The position numbers and the translations under genes were made by a program. Positions 10,756 through 22,000 of a DNA stretch of 64,000 bases are shown here, one piece after another (position 1 is the first letter of the stretch; the number at the start of each line of letters is the position of its first letter). The notes under the pieces were generated by a model, which was not told where the DNA came from, searched no databases, and saw only the letters and a program-made list of their open reading frames with translations. This stretch comes from Sepioteuthis lessoniana (lineage: Eukaryota > Mollusca > Cephalopoda > Myopsida > Loliginidae): NCBI GenBank assembly GCA_963585895.1, contig CAUZXS010000199.1:21001-85000 (forward strand), read 5' to 3'.

Positions 10756-10950
10756 TAACAGTGTAATCTTTACTGCTTTTTTTGGTTTATATGTCCCCCA
10801 TAACTTCTGCTTAGGACTAGAGTATAGTATCTGTACTCATAGAAATCTAATTAAGTATATACTATAAAAAAACAAAACAAAAACAATATAAAAAATTAAA
10901 TCATCTATACATATCTACTTTTTCTTATTTTGTATTTATTTCTATGAAAA

Positions 10951-11203
10951 TATATATGGAAGTGTTTGAAGTCTAGCAGTTATCTTAATAGAAAATAGAT
11001 TTGGCAAACAGAGTTCAAACTCTGGATGGAGCTGTTTGCATTACCCATCCATCTATTCAATCTCTAGTTATGGGTAAATAGTAGGATAGACTGATTTCTT
11101 TAACCATGCTATGGCAACTGGTCTAGGAGAAAGAAAACTCTGAATTCAAACTAGTTGTACTCATGTAATGTGTTTCAATGACTAAACCAGGTTATGAGAG
11201 GTT
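10951..11203 (+). mobile_element. SINE-C copy, degraded head
   Basis: B-box-like GAGTTCAAACTCTGG, GCTGTTTGCATTACCC, body TATGGGTAAATAGTAGG and CTATGGCAACTGGTCTAGG, then the long-tail variant ending ACTAAACCAGGTTATG. Confidence 0.75.
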
Positions 11204-11451
11204 TTTTCAAAAGAAATAAAATTTATCATATTCAATTTATTTTAGTGGAAATATCAAATTTCATAATCTCCAAAATAATAACATTTCATTTCTATATTTC
11301 ATGTTATTAATATGTTTTACGTCGTAGTTTTTCAAAAATAACCATGGAATTTCCATAAGCGCAAATACTACACTCTGGTCCAAGGCAGGTGTTCAGGGAA
11401 GAGATACTTTGATCTATGGCAGAGAGCTAATATTATAGTGGTTAATGCAGA

Positions 11452-11580
11452 AAAATTGATATTATTTCATAATCTTGACAATTTCTCATTCAAATGATCT
11501 CAAATTTTAACAGCATTTGTAGAAATGATACAAAATTCTATGTTTAATATTTAATTTGCCTTTTCTTTTCTAGTGAATGG

Positions 11581-11650
<70 letters not shown>

Positions 11651-11752
11651 ACATAGAATTTTGAGCTGTTTCTACACATACTGTTAAAATCTAAAATTGT
11701 TTGAATGAGAATTGGTCAAGTTATCAGATAACAAAATGATATCAATTTAAAA
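11452..11752. repeat. foldback element with a microsatellite centre
   Basis: Left arm 11452-11555 and right arm 11650-11752 are inverted copies; for example ATTTCTCATTCAAATGATCTC pairs with the inverse of GAATGAGAATTGG, and ACAAAATTCTATGTT with AACATAGAATTTTGAG. A (TA)n(GA)n run (11587-11650) lies between. MITE-like; no coding content. Confidence 0.72.
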
Positions 11753-12049
11753 AAAACAAACACCCTGTATTTCTGCTTAGGATCTGATAGTGTATTATCT
11801 GTACCAGTGTAAATATACAACTTTGATGTTGCTTATTATTGGAGAGAAGAAAATCTAAAGTTGATTTTTTTTTATCAGAATAAAGGAGAGAAAAAATATC
11901 TGATTTTCTTTTATATAATTAACCTTCATTTTTTTCTAACCTCTTATTTTTGCTCATTGGTTTGACATAGTGCAAATAATAAATATCATACAATGAAATG
12001 ATATACATCCTTAAGTAAGTGCTATAACATGTTCAAAGTCAGTAAAATG

Positions 12050-12092
<43 letters not shown>

Positions 12093-13254
12093 AAAAGGGG
12101 AGGTCAAGAAGTTGAGAAAGTTCGAGAGAGAGAGAGCTGGCTAGCTAGCTCAGGAATCCTTTTGAATAATGGTTGTCTTACAAATAATCACTTAGCTTCT
12201 TTCTGGCTGCCATGGCAATAATCGAAAGTAAAAGAGGATGACTTGTTAGAAAAGAGAAAAGAAGTAACTGAAAACTGAGTGTAGAAATGTGACCAAAGCT
12301 AAATCTCCTCTTGTACAGTTAAATGACAGTTTAACTTTGAGAGGAAAAGTAGCCACAGATGGTCCAACGAATCTAGATCTAATCATATCAATCAGAAAGA
12401 TAAGATAAAATGATGAACCAAGGAAAATATTCCCAATGCAATTGTGTGCAAGTGATAAATGAAGAATTCTGAGTTGGTGAGAGACTGTATATAAAGATAT
12501 CATGTACATATACATACATACATACATACACACAAGGAGAGATTAGTAAGTCTGCAGCTTGATATGTACTTATAAGCTGAATTTTTATAAGAATCTTTCA
12601 CTGCCTAATGTTCAATCTATATAATTAGCATTAACCATTAAAATACGTAATGAGGAAGGAGATTATGTTAAAAAATGTTTGCTTTTATCATTATTAGGCT
12701 ATGGACTTATAGGTCTATGCAAAACATATCCAATACTTCCAAATATTTCAAGAATCAGTAACTGAGCCTTAACGTACAATTGCAACTAATCAGAGTGGAC
12801 CTTACTGCACATGCATGAGCATTTCTCATTGTTTTTCTTTGTGCATTACCGTTTTCCTAATTTGCAGAACTGGAAAAATAGACTCTTTATATCAAGATAG
12901 TACTCTTGAAGAAGGCAAGAAAATAAATTGGTTGAAACATTGGGAAAACAGTGAATATACAAAGTTCAATTATCTCAATAACTCTTGGAATGATAATGAT
13001 TTGACTGTTTTTTAACTGGTGCATTGGCCTTGTGGTTGTTTATTTCCTGTTTTAAATATTCATAAATATCCTTAAGTTCTTGATAGAGCTTGTTTTGAAA
13101 GTAAACTTTAAATTATCTTCAAATTGTATAAAGTTGTTTAGTATTCAAAAAAGGTTTTAAGGGAATAAACTTATTCTAGGTTTATACAAAAATAACTAAA
13201 ACAAAATTCTCATAGTGTTGGTAAAAATTATGAGCATAATAGCCCTATTCTAAC
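11753..13254. other. no gene seen; (GA)n and unassigned sequence
   Basis: (GA)n at 12053-12090 and a shorter purine run at 12124-12136. The frames at 12246-12533 and 12815-13015 show nothing I recognise. Confidence 0.45.
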
Positions 13255-14280
13255 ACTCAGTTGATAGGGCTTAGAATATGCTGACAGTATCACCTACAAA
13301 GTGGTAAAAGATCGCCAAAAAGGGGGTGTCCTGGTATTATTCTAAAATACATCTGATAGTGAGGCTCCCGTCTTGGAGCTTTGGGGATTGCAGAGTACCC
13401 CTTCATTGCCATCACTCCCAGGTCCACTCTGGCTTGGAGGGGTAGGACCTGATAGCGTCCTATCTATGGGTCAAATAGAACTCTTTGATATTTAGACAGA
13501 GTGCAAACAAATGACTTATGTTAAATTGAATTGTTAGTAATAGAACTGTTTAATCATTTAAACTAAGTGCAAACAAATGACTTATGCTAAATTGAATTGT
13601 TAGAAATAGAACTGTTTGATCATTTAACTGTGTGTAAACAAATGACTGATGTTTAATTCAATCGTTAATGATACATAGCAAAACTTTGAATCATTTAACT
13701 TGATTGACTTATGCTAAACTGAATTGTTTGAAATAGAACTGTTTGATTATTTAACTGTGTGTAAACAAATGACTGACGTTTTTTAGTTGAATTGTTGGGG
13801 ATGTATAGCATTACTTGGAACTGTTTGACTTTGTCTAGATGAGTGTTGAATAGAATAATTAGTGTTAAATGGCAACATTTGTGGCCACTTTGCAGTCAGC
13901 AAACAAATGATTAATGTGGAATAGAATAATTGGTGCTGGATGGCAATAATTGAAACCATTTAGCTGTGTAGAAACAATAGTAGAATTAGTGTGCAAACAA
14001 GTTGGTTCTGGCTCATTTAAAAATGAAATTACCAAAAAGCTATCCACTTACAAATCATGTATGCATATCTATTTAACTGTGTGCAAACATGATTAATTGG
14101 AAATAGAATTTTTTGTGTTATAAATACTTGAAACCATTTAACTGTGCACAATAAATGAGCTTGGGTTTGTTTGAAATGTTATCAACAAAATGTGTTTACA
14201 AATCATATATATTTAATATAGATGTATAAAGAGGATTTGGCATCAAATAACCTACAATGGTTGATATGCCATAAAACCAA
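13255..14280 (+). mobile_element. SINE-B copy enlarged by an internal minisatellite
   Basis: Head CTTAGAATATGCTGACAGTA, body GTACCCCTTCATTGCC and CCTATCTATGGGTCAAATAG. From about 13495 to 14200 lies a degenerate array of units of about 65-70 bp (TTAAATTGAATTGTTAGAAA, AACTGTGTGCAAACAAATGA). It ends in the shared tail, GATTTGGCATCAAATAACC. A normal SINE-B carries about one unit. Confidence 0.82.
13495..14200. repeat. minisatellite of about 65-70 bp inside SINE-B
   Basis: About ten imperfect units, clearest in the first five, built around GAATTGTTWGAAATAGAACT and AACTGTGTGYAAACAAATGA. Related units at 58110-58640. Confidence 0.75.
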
Positions 14281-15518
14281 ATCTGATATGGTACAACCAT
14301 GAGCAATACATTTACATTATATATACACCATAGCCCTACATTCCTTGTAATGCATTAATTCCTGACCACTAATAAAATTCATTTCTACCAGATTTTCAAT
14401 GCATTTCTATAGTAAACTTAAGCAGGCATTTATATCATCAGATATCATCAGTCTAAAATATAAAAAGTAAATTTTATTCTGAAGCAAAGTTACTAGGATT
14501 TTATTATTTCTAATAAAAGATTATACAATTAAAACAGATATCATTAGGTATATTATAAAATAATAATATATGGAGATAACATGCAAAGAAGAAAAGTTGT
14601 ATAAAAAGTACTGAATGTTAATATAACAGAAAGTGTTAAAATACCTAAAATATTAAAATTATGTTCTTGCTGAGTTTGGTCTATAACTTAGTTTCATGTA
14701 TAGCACACAACTATTAAATAGATGAAACTTTCCTTCAAAACACCGATGTCTTGTACATAAACAAGAAAGTAAATAAAATAAAAACTTTCCTTTCAATAGT
14801 TCTGTGTTTGTATAAAAGATAATAGATGTGATTTCAGTTAAATATCTACTTTTAATGAAAAGTGAATCTCCCAATGAGCTGTGGAGAAACTGGTAGGTTA
14901 AGAGAAAGTATCTGAAGCAAATGTTTTCGGATATCATGGAAGGCTATTTTTTTTCTTATGATGAACAGGCAAGGATATTTTTTCCCAATGACAAAAGGCC
15001 TGAGAAGGTAATGCAGCATGTTGTTTGTGGCAGCAATTTTGATATGCCATTTGGTGTGCAAAGCTTGGTTAGTTTCTCATTTACTGCTGCGTATGAGTCA
15101 TACGGTTTTTCCAAGTGTCTGGAAGGGTCTGCTGAGTAGGGGAAGGATTCTTTGCAGGAAAATCTTCAGAATGCTGCTTTTAGGTAGATGGGAAAATGAA
15201 GGGAGAGGCAGAAAGGGAGGGGATGTGAGAGGGGAAGAAATAGAAAGGAAAGAGTAGGTATAGTAGAGAGAGAGAGAGAGAGGATGGCAGTTGGATAGAT
15301 AAAAATATATAGAGAAAGCAAATTACTATGAGAAAAAGAAGAATAAAGTGAAACTGAAAGTAAATCAGAAAGATAGAGATAAGGAGAGGGAGGAATAGAA
15401 TACGTTATATATGTTATACAAATACACACACACACACATATATATATTAGGAAAAAGAGGCGATCAAGAAAGTAATAAATTACTTCTCTCTTATTAGTTT
15501 CTTAGTCATCACTGTGAG

Positions 15519-15557
<39 letters not shown>

Positions 15558-15640
15558 TTGTTTCCTCTTTATCTCTTTCTGTATATTATTAGTTTCTTAT
15601 GGGCACTTAAAAACAAAATGGTAGAATCCTTTTAGTAACT
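14281..15640. other. no identifiable gene
   Basis: Unassigned, fairly complex sequence. 14850-15260 has overlapping open frames on both strands (70-90 codons); none shows a domain I know. Purine tracts and (CA)n/(GT)n lie at 15270-15560. Confidence 0.4.
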
Positions 15641-15644
15641 GCAG

Positions 15645-16000
15645 ATTTGTCTCCTTCAAAATTGTGCCCTCAATTGTCAAAAGACCACTCCCAGATTTTT
15701 ATTTCAGTTCTATAATTCATTCTTAAAGTCATTTTGGGAGGTTGTAAGATGACATTTCCCTTTATCTCTTTAGCCACCTGAAATTGATGACCTTTCAGAA
15801 TGTATTTCAGCTTTGGGGAAACAAAACACAAAGCCAAAAAAAAAAAAAAAAAAAAAAATGGTTTGAAGGGACCAAATCTGATGAATTGGGTGGCTGAAGA
15901 ACAAGAGTTGTCTCATGTTTCACCAAATTTCACAAAGTATGCAGGTCCTTCATTGTTCAATGGGACAGGGGAGGGATTTCAAGAAGTGTACAATACACCT
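15645..16000 (-). mobile_element. mariner transposase C-terminal fragment, second lineage
   Basis: On the minus strand, split over frames, one reads NEGPAY (DNAPAH-like), NLVKHETTLVLQPP, NSSDLVPSNHFF (PDLAPCDFF-like, second motif Asp now Asn), then FPKLKYILKGHQF and the closing FEGDKSAV. These are the last two catalytic blocks and C-terminus of an irritans-type DD34D mariner transposase. A poly(A/T) tract (15837-15858) interrupts the gene between SDLVPSNHFF and FPKLKY. Frameshifts and stops make it inactive. No TIRs seen. Confidence 0.72.
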
Positions 16001-16673
16001 ATTCATTTTGAGGAGCCCATGCAGCTTTAATACTAACCAAGATGGTATGATGTAATTGCTGTTTAAAAAGTTAGATTCCTTTTCATACACACCTCATAAT
16101 GCATCTAAAGGAAAAGGAAAAGAGAGAAAAATTTGTATATATGTAAGTATGAAGATTACTCTTGAAAGAACAATGATTTTCTCCCACCTCATTAATATAT
16201 GTCCTGTCTTTGATGTTCTTAATGTGATTAACTGTTTCTGAGCAATGTAAAGTAGCTGAGTGCTTCATTATTCACCACATCTGACAAAGTCAGAAAAGAG
16301 ATAAAAGGATAATGCTCTACATCAAAACTTATAATCCTAAATCATGTCATAACTAATAACTGCTAAGCCCTGGCAAATGACCGGAGGAAATTGGTCTGTG
16401 GCTAAATGATGAAGATTTAACTGGTCTAACAGATCCAGAAGGTTCCTATCTAGGTGCCTCCTCCCTCTCTAATTTCATTCATTTATCATCAGGTCTTTTA
16501 GCATTGAGATGGGTACATATTGTACCACCTACAAATTAAGACACACTTACCAATTTAGAAAAGATAAATTAAATATAGAGTTAATTTTCTTCTAAACCAA
16601 AGATACCAGTTTATTATTTCCAGGGGAACATTACACAAAGTTACCTTTAAGCCAGTGTAGTAATAAAAATAAC

Positions 16674-16676
<3 letters not shown>

Positions 16677-16704
<28 letters not shown>

Positions 16705-16741
16705 TAATTATTATTATTATAATGATGATGATGATGATGAA
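16677..16741. repeat. poly(A) followed by (TTA)n and (GAT)n
   Basis: A-run at 16677-16703, then ATT and GATGAT triplets, just upstream of a LINE piece. Confidence 0.9.
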
Positions 16742-16779
16742 TTTGTCACTTGATGGGTTTTGCAATTCCAGCAGACCAC

Positions 16780-17085
16780 AGAGAGTAAATGAATGGAAAT
16801 GCAAAGCCAGACAAATATTTGGATCTTGCCAGACAATTGGAAAAACTGTGGAAAGTGACAGTGATATCAATTCTACTTGGTATGTTTTGAATAGTCTCCA
16901 AAGGCTTGGAAAAAAAGACTGGAAGAATTGGAAATCAGAGGAAGAATCAAGACCATCCTCACTACAACATTGTTAAGATCAGCAAGAATACTCAAAAGAG
17001 CCCTGGAAAAGTGAGGAGATTTGTTGTCACTCCAACTACAGTGAGAGACTACTGGCTAAAACTGGTGAGAAAAACTTGCTAAGTG
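16780..17085 (+). mobile_element. LINE reverse transcriptase C-terminal tail (broken)
   Basis: KYLDLARQLEKLWKVTVI, then after one stop and one frameshift LEELEIRGRIKTILTT and RSARILKRALEK. This is the conserved C-terminal tail of a LINE polyprotein common in marine invertebrates (usual form: LDLARELKKLWNMKVT, ...GLEELEI, ...SARILRRVLET). A different family from the tails at 25041 and 46263. Inactive fragment. Confidence 0.75.
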
Positions 17086-17705
17086 GGAAATATAATAACA
17101 GTAATAATAATTTTTTATGTAAAAATGTTGTTGCAAAAAATAATAAAAATAAAATAGAACATTAATTTCTTTTTATATTAAAATGTCTTCATATATAAAA
17201 AGATATTTGCCTTACCAAAAAAAGATAAAAATTCAGGGTTTAATAACTCTAAGCTATTTCCTTTCAAATGCATTTATACTTGAAAGAATCTTTCTTTTAA
17301 AAAGGAAGTGTTTTCTTAGTGAAGAGATTGGTGAAAGTGTATCTCTCACAAGTGCATCAAGGTTTTCATGAGTCATTTAATATGCTATGAAGTGGACACT
17401 TGTTAGAGAGAGAGAGAGTAGGTACAATAAAATCAAAAATTTACTGATCCTTTCCAAGTAGCATTACAAGCAAATCCATGAAAAAGTTTAGATATATTTG
17501 AATTTCTAAAACATTTCTATTCTTTTATCAATTTTACAATTTCAAAGTTTTTAAAACACAAGCTCATTTTGAGCATACAACATGTTATTGTAACAGTACC
17601 ATTTCTGGTAATATCATGGTAATTTCTGGTGATACTTAGAGATACACACAATATATATACGTAAATAAGTTTTTAGCGTCGGGATAAAAAATTGCCATTT
17701 TACAC

Positions 17706-17865
17706 AGTAGATATTTATTCAATACAATCTACTTTTTTGTCAATAGACAATTAATTGTCAATTAATGATATAGACTGAACATTATGCAGTGGAAAAGTTT
17801 AGATCAATATTCAGCTAATAACTGTGTCAAGTAATAAACTTATTGATTGACTCTTGTATAAACAA
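17706..17865 (+). repeat. dispersed repeat, pair with 41115-41262
   Basis: The two share GAACATTATGCAGTGGAAAA-type sequence, ACTGTGTCA and TTGTCAAT in the same order over about 150 bp. Family unknown. Confidence 0.55.
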
Positions 17866-18135
17866 TGATCCCTCAGAAACTATGGTAGTTACCAAAATCC
17901 TTGGATTTTCAAAGTGCTTTATATAAAAGTTCATAATATTTGCATACATTTTAGACAGAAAATTGACATTGGAGTATGTGTGTGTGTGTGTGTGTGTGTT
18001 GGAAGGGGAGTAACAACAACAAATAAACAAAAACAATCCTGTAGGAAAATAATTTTCATAATGAAAATCTTCATACTATAAGTAGAATATTTATACTCAA
18101 TTACATGTATATCTGCACATTTATCTACAGGTCTA

Positions 18136-18170
<35 letters not shown>

Positions 18171-18275
18171 AGGTTTTGTACAAAATTCACTAGTATGAGA
18201 AAAGGATGACAATATGAAAAATCAAATGGATAAGATTTTGCTATAAGAAAACCTTCTCCAGAATAAATTTTATTA

Positions 18276-18425
18276 TGAAAAAAAAAAAATAAATAAAAAT
18301 AAAAAATAAATAGATAAATGATAATAAATAAATAAATAGATAAATAAAATGAAAATAAATGAATAAAATAGATAAATAATAAAAAATAAATAAACGATAA
18401 AAAATTAAAGTAAATAAATAAATTC
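18276..18425. repeat. (AAAT)n microsatellite
   Basis: Impure AAAT/AAAAT/GATA run of about 150 bp. Confidence 0.9.
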
Positions 18426-18520
18426 TCCCTCTCTTCTCACATGCACCCTACCCTACAAAAAAAAGAAAAAAAAAAAAAAGAAAAAAAAAAATGATTTTGT
18501 ATTGAAAGAAAAATTATTCT

Positions 18521-18600
18521 GGTGAAGCTATCCTTATAGCAAAACATGTCAATCTGATTTTCCCTATTACCTTCTACCTCTTATACTGCTGGATATATAT
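18521..18600 (+). repeat. hammerhead-like relic, pair with 2815
   Basis: CTGGTGA (18529-18535), stem GCTATC/TATAGC, AAAA, CATGTC, then AATCTGATT. Flanking ATT/AAT can pair. Clearly homologous to 2821-2862 and too degenerate to be active. Confidence 0.45.
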
Positions 18601-19920
18601 TATTACAAACCTTTTACATACACCCCATTTAACTATTAAATAAGATGACATACTCTTATATCTAAAATTTATTTGCAAATAAATAATGTTAACTATAGAT
18701 TTGTTTATCTTGCTTCATCACTACAATCAGATTTCCCACAAGGTAATTCTTTTTTTTTTTAAGCAGAAACCCTCAAATGCAAGAAAACAAAAACTGAGTA
18801 CAATGTGCAAAAATAGCTAAGTGTTGCCAACATTCCTCTTTTTAGTGCACTTCAGTCATTAGGCAATGAACCTGCTCCTTTTTACACAAACGAATACATG
18901 TTCCCAATGGGAACAGCCTCCTGAACCTAAGCTCATTGATTATATTTTCATTCAACACATGTGCCAAGTAATTGCCCTCTTATTTAATAGTTATTTCCCT
19001 TGAGTAATTATAATGATTGTGGTGAGCGCAAATGCAAACCGTACATTATTATTATTATTAGATTGGAAACTGCTTTCTTGTCTATTTTATTGCAAAAATT
19101 CACCAAAGAATTTCCATCCATTGAGATAATTTAATTCATTTAAATTATTACTTAATAAGTAAATATAATCATAATTATTTCTCCCCTACCCCATATACAA
19201 TCAAATATTGAGACAAACATGTCCATTCTGTCTAACTACTTATTTTCTGCTTGAGATATTTGATTTTCTTCTTTCATGTTAAATAGTAATTAAATTGATA
19301 GAAATATGAAAATATCCAAGACAAGAAGCTTGTCAGGAATTTGAGAGAGAGAGAGAGAGAGGGAAAGAGAGTTACTCAAGATCAAATGGCGCTACAAAAG
19401 ATTTACCAATCTTAGGTTATGGTAATCTTACAGCTAAGAAACCCAACAAAGAGATAGGCATTAGCAGTGAAAAGGTAATTATTGACATTTTTGTTTTTTT
19501 GTTTTTTTCCAAATGAGAAGTTTGGGCTTATCTCTTGGTTTTTATTAAATTATCACTTTGCAATGTGGAACATTTACTTTTGAAAACAGTAGGTGATTGT
19601 ATGTATGCTACAGTACAAAAGAATGCAAAAAAAAGGTGCACAAAGGAAGGTAATCCAAGAAATCAGTTAACAAAAACAAAGAAAAAGACAAAAAGTGAAT
19701 ACACATCAGATATTAACAGTGATTTGAGAGAAATATGAAAACTCAGATAAATAGACAATGAGATTGATAAAAAGATTAAATAGGATTTAAGATATGGATA
19801 TATAAGAAAAACATGAAAATATATTAAGCATATGTAATAAAAGATCTCTATATATTACTAAAATTCTCATTATATGTATATTATGTTTCATGTGCACACA
19901 CACACACACACATGTAAGGA
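18601..19920. other. no gene seen
   Basis: Unassigned AT-rich sequence with (GA)n at 19343 and (CA)n at 19896-19911. The frame at 19535-19738 is lysine-rich low complexity. Confidence 0.45.
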
Positions 19921-20182
19921 TGGAATTCACGGTGCAATGATTATTGTCATAGAAAATGAACATGGTAACCAAAGTTCAAAACCTGGACAAGTCTTTTTGC
20001 ATGTCACATAACTCTAATATCCTTGGAAAAGGTATAAATCCAACTTTTCTCCCTCCAACTTTAGGTAAATAGTAGAACAGACTGGGCTTTTTAGCTTTGG
20101 TATAGCAACCGGTCTTTGTGAAGGAAAACTGCTTAAAAAAACTTGACTTTGTGTCACATCTGACACATGAGGAAGTTGGGTG
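19921..20182 (+). mobile_element. SINE-C copy
   Basis: Head GGTGCAATGATTATTGTC, AGTTCAAAACCTGGACAAG, TTTTTGCATGTCACATAAC, body AGGTAAATAGTAGAACAGAC, CTTTGGTATAGCAACCGG, and tail TTGACTTTGTGTCACATC. Confidence 0.83.
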
Positions 20183-20389
20183 TTATATATATATATATAT
20201 AATGAATATGTATGCAGCATAACTGATTCATTTTTTTATTGTTTCTTTTGAGTTTTCACAAAAACTTTTCTTCTAACAATGACCTAAAGCTGAAAAAAAA
20301 ACTGAGAATACTTAAAAATTAAGTAATTACAAAGAAATATTCCTGTTTGTCTTATCACTCATGTTCATCTTATATATATATATATATAT

Positions 20390-20461
20390 TAGTTGGTATT
20401 CAAGTGCAGGTATGAAAAGCATATTTGCTATGCTACCTACCTCCATATGTATATGCACTTA
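20390..20461 (+). repeat. dispersed 70-bp repeat, pair with 21670-21730
   Basis: Shares AAGTGCAGGYATGAAAAG and ACCTACCTCCATATGTATAT with the later copy. Confidence 0.7.
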
Positions 20462-20565
20462 GTGGAAGAGAATGCATATACCAGAGACACATAAACATAC
20501 AAATATAGTTGGTAGGATTACCTTCAATTGTTGTTGGTGTCTGATGATTGACTCACGGCTGAGTC

Positions 20566-20806
20566 ATTTGGTTTCTATGTTTAATGGCATATCAACCTTC
20601 ATGGTTTAATTAATCCCAATACCATCATTGTGGAAAAGTACTAGTGATAGTATTTAAGCCATAGTTATCAGGATAAGGGAATTCATAACTTTCCCCCAGG
20701 GTATTAGTTTGAAAGTGAACGTAATAACACAACTGGAGTTTGAACTCCTTTATTATGTCACAGTTCAGCACATAAACCACTACGCCATGGGAAGTACACT
20801 ACCCCC
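20566..20806 (-). mobile_element. SINE-A copy
   Basis: Complement of tail (TTTAATGGCATATCAACCTT), body, B-box-like GGAGTTTGAACTCC and head ACCACTACGCCATGGG. Full length but diverged. Confidence 0.87.
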
Positions 20807-21150
20807 ACCGGTCATAATCTTAGTCATTTGTGTTAACAGTGATTACATTATATAATGTGTAAATAGGATTGTATAATCTTAACTTAGCAAAGATGGCAAA
20901 TTATACAAAGATTTCTTTTAGAGCAATATAATTAATATGCTTTAATTTAAAGAAGAAAGCAATTTCCAGTCCAGTTTACAAGTAAAAGATAATTCTATGA
21001 GGTAGTCTGTCTTATATCAAAATCACCCAATTCTTGATAGAACAAAGATAAAATGCAAATTAGAACTCTTCACCTCTTCCTAAATAGATGCATCAACATT
21101 ATTATAAAATATTCTTTTAATCTTATAATAAAAAATGTTTAATCTCATTG

Positions 21151-21357
21151 TTATGTTAACATAATGCTTGCCTGGTTTGAGTTGTACAATTGGTATAACT
21201 CATGTTAACATAGAAATGTTACAATGAGTTCAGCATATGTATAAGTTTAGTATTTTTATAACATCAGAAGCGACTATAATGTCACTTCCAGAGACATTAT
21301 TATGGTAACATGAATTACCAATTGTACTACTCTAACCATGCAAACATAGTGTTAATC
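21151..21357. repeat. MITE-like foldback, arms of about 60 bp
   Basis: Left arm 21151-21212 and right arm 21301-21357 are inverted copies (GTACAATTGGTATAACTCAT against ATGAATTACCAATTGTAC; TGCTTGCCTGGTTTGAG against CTCTAACCATGCAAACA). No coding content. Confidence 0.72.
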
Positions 21358-21380
21358 CATTTAAAAGACATTGTGTGAGT

Positions 21381-21383
<3 letters not shown>

Positions 21384-21430
<47 letters not shown>
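21384..21430. repeat. (CA)n microsatellite
   Basis: Abuts the palindrome at 21431. Confidence 0.95.
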
Positions 21431-21432
<2 letters not shown>

Positions 21433-21629
21433 AGGTAGCAGAAAAAACATAATCCAAATAGGTGAATATATTATGATGTAAAGTAGACGTTAACATTTCG
21501 GTTTCAGGAACCATCATCAGGATTTGGATATCAAAATATATTATGATGGTTACTGAAACCGAAACGTTAATGTCGACTTTACATCATAATATATTCACCT
21601 ATTTGGATTATGTTTTTTCTGCTACCTTC
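21431..21629. repeat. near-perfect 199-bp palindrome with hammerhead-like cores
   Basis: Arms 21431-21517 and 21543-21629 (87 bp each) pair with only a few mismatches around a 25-bp centre. Minus strand from 21520: CTGATGA, T, GGTT-CCTGA-AACC, GAAA, TGTTAACGTC. Plus strand from 21541: TTATGATGG, stem, GAAACGTTAATGTC, GACTTT. It is therefore an inverted duplication of the repeat seen at 23927. Confidence 0.85.
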
Positions 21630-21662
21630 ATACTGTCGGATTTTAATCCATATTTACTTTCA
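21541..21662 (+). repeat. second member of the hammerhead-bearing repeat
   Basis: After GTCGACTTT the sequence continues through ACTGTCGGATTTTAATCC and CATATTTACTTT into (AT)n, parallel to 23969-24061 (TTGGTCGGATTACACTCC, ATTATTTACTTT, AT run). The homology defines a repeat of about 130 bp. Confidence 0.65.
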
Positions 21663-21669
21663 TATATAT

Positions 21670-21752
21670 ATAAGTGCAGGCATGAAAAGAATATTTGCTA
21701 TGCCACCTACCTCCATATGTATATGCACCCATACTGTCGGATTTTATATATA

Positions 21753-21792
<40 letters not shown>

Positions 21793-22000
21793 TACACACA
21801 CACACAAACATGTACATATGTGTATAGAAACACACAAACATGTACATAGACACAAGTCTACAGATGTATGTAGATACATCCATACACAGGAGAGCACATG
21901 TATATAAACACACACACACACACACACGTACATATGTATACAGATACATACCTACATGCACAAACTCAGAAGTGTGTGAGTGTATGTGTGTTGCATTGAA
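21670..22000. repeat. 70-bp dispersed repeat, then TA/CA/GTAT simple repeats
   Basis: 21670-21730 repeats 20390-20461. From 21745 to about 21990 only TA, CA and CACATGTA-type units; all frames here are artefacts. Confidence 0.8.

Larger units (their letters stand above)
17086..18520. other. no gene seen; simple repeats and a dispersed repeat
   Basis: (GT)n at 17977-18000, (CT)n(TA)n at 18135-18170, (AAAT)n at 18276-18425. The piece 17706-17865 is a dispersed repeat listed separately. Confidence 0.5.

Noticed and set aside
13495-14200. CRISPR-like array
   Set aside because: Units are degenerate, lack distinct spacers, and the context is an animal SINE.
14852-15257. Overlapping open frames on both strands as an exon
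   Set aside because: No known domain, no clear splice signals, and equal openness of both strands; not supportable.
21643-21961. Cluster of overlapping frames on both strands, Cys/Val/Tyr rich
   Set aside because: Low-complexity CA/TA/GTAT repeats.
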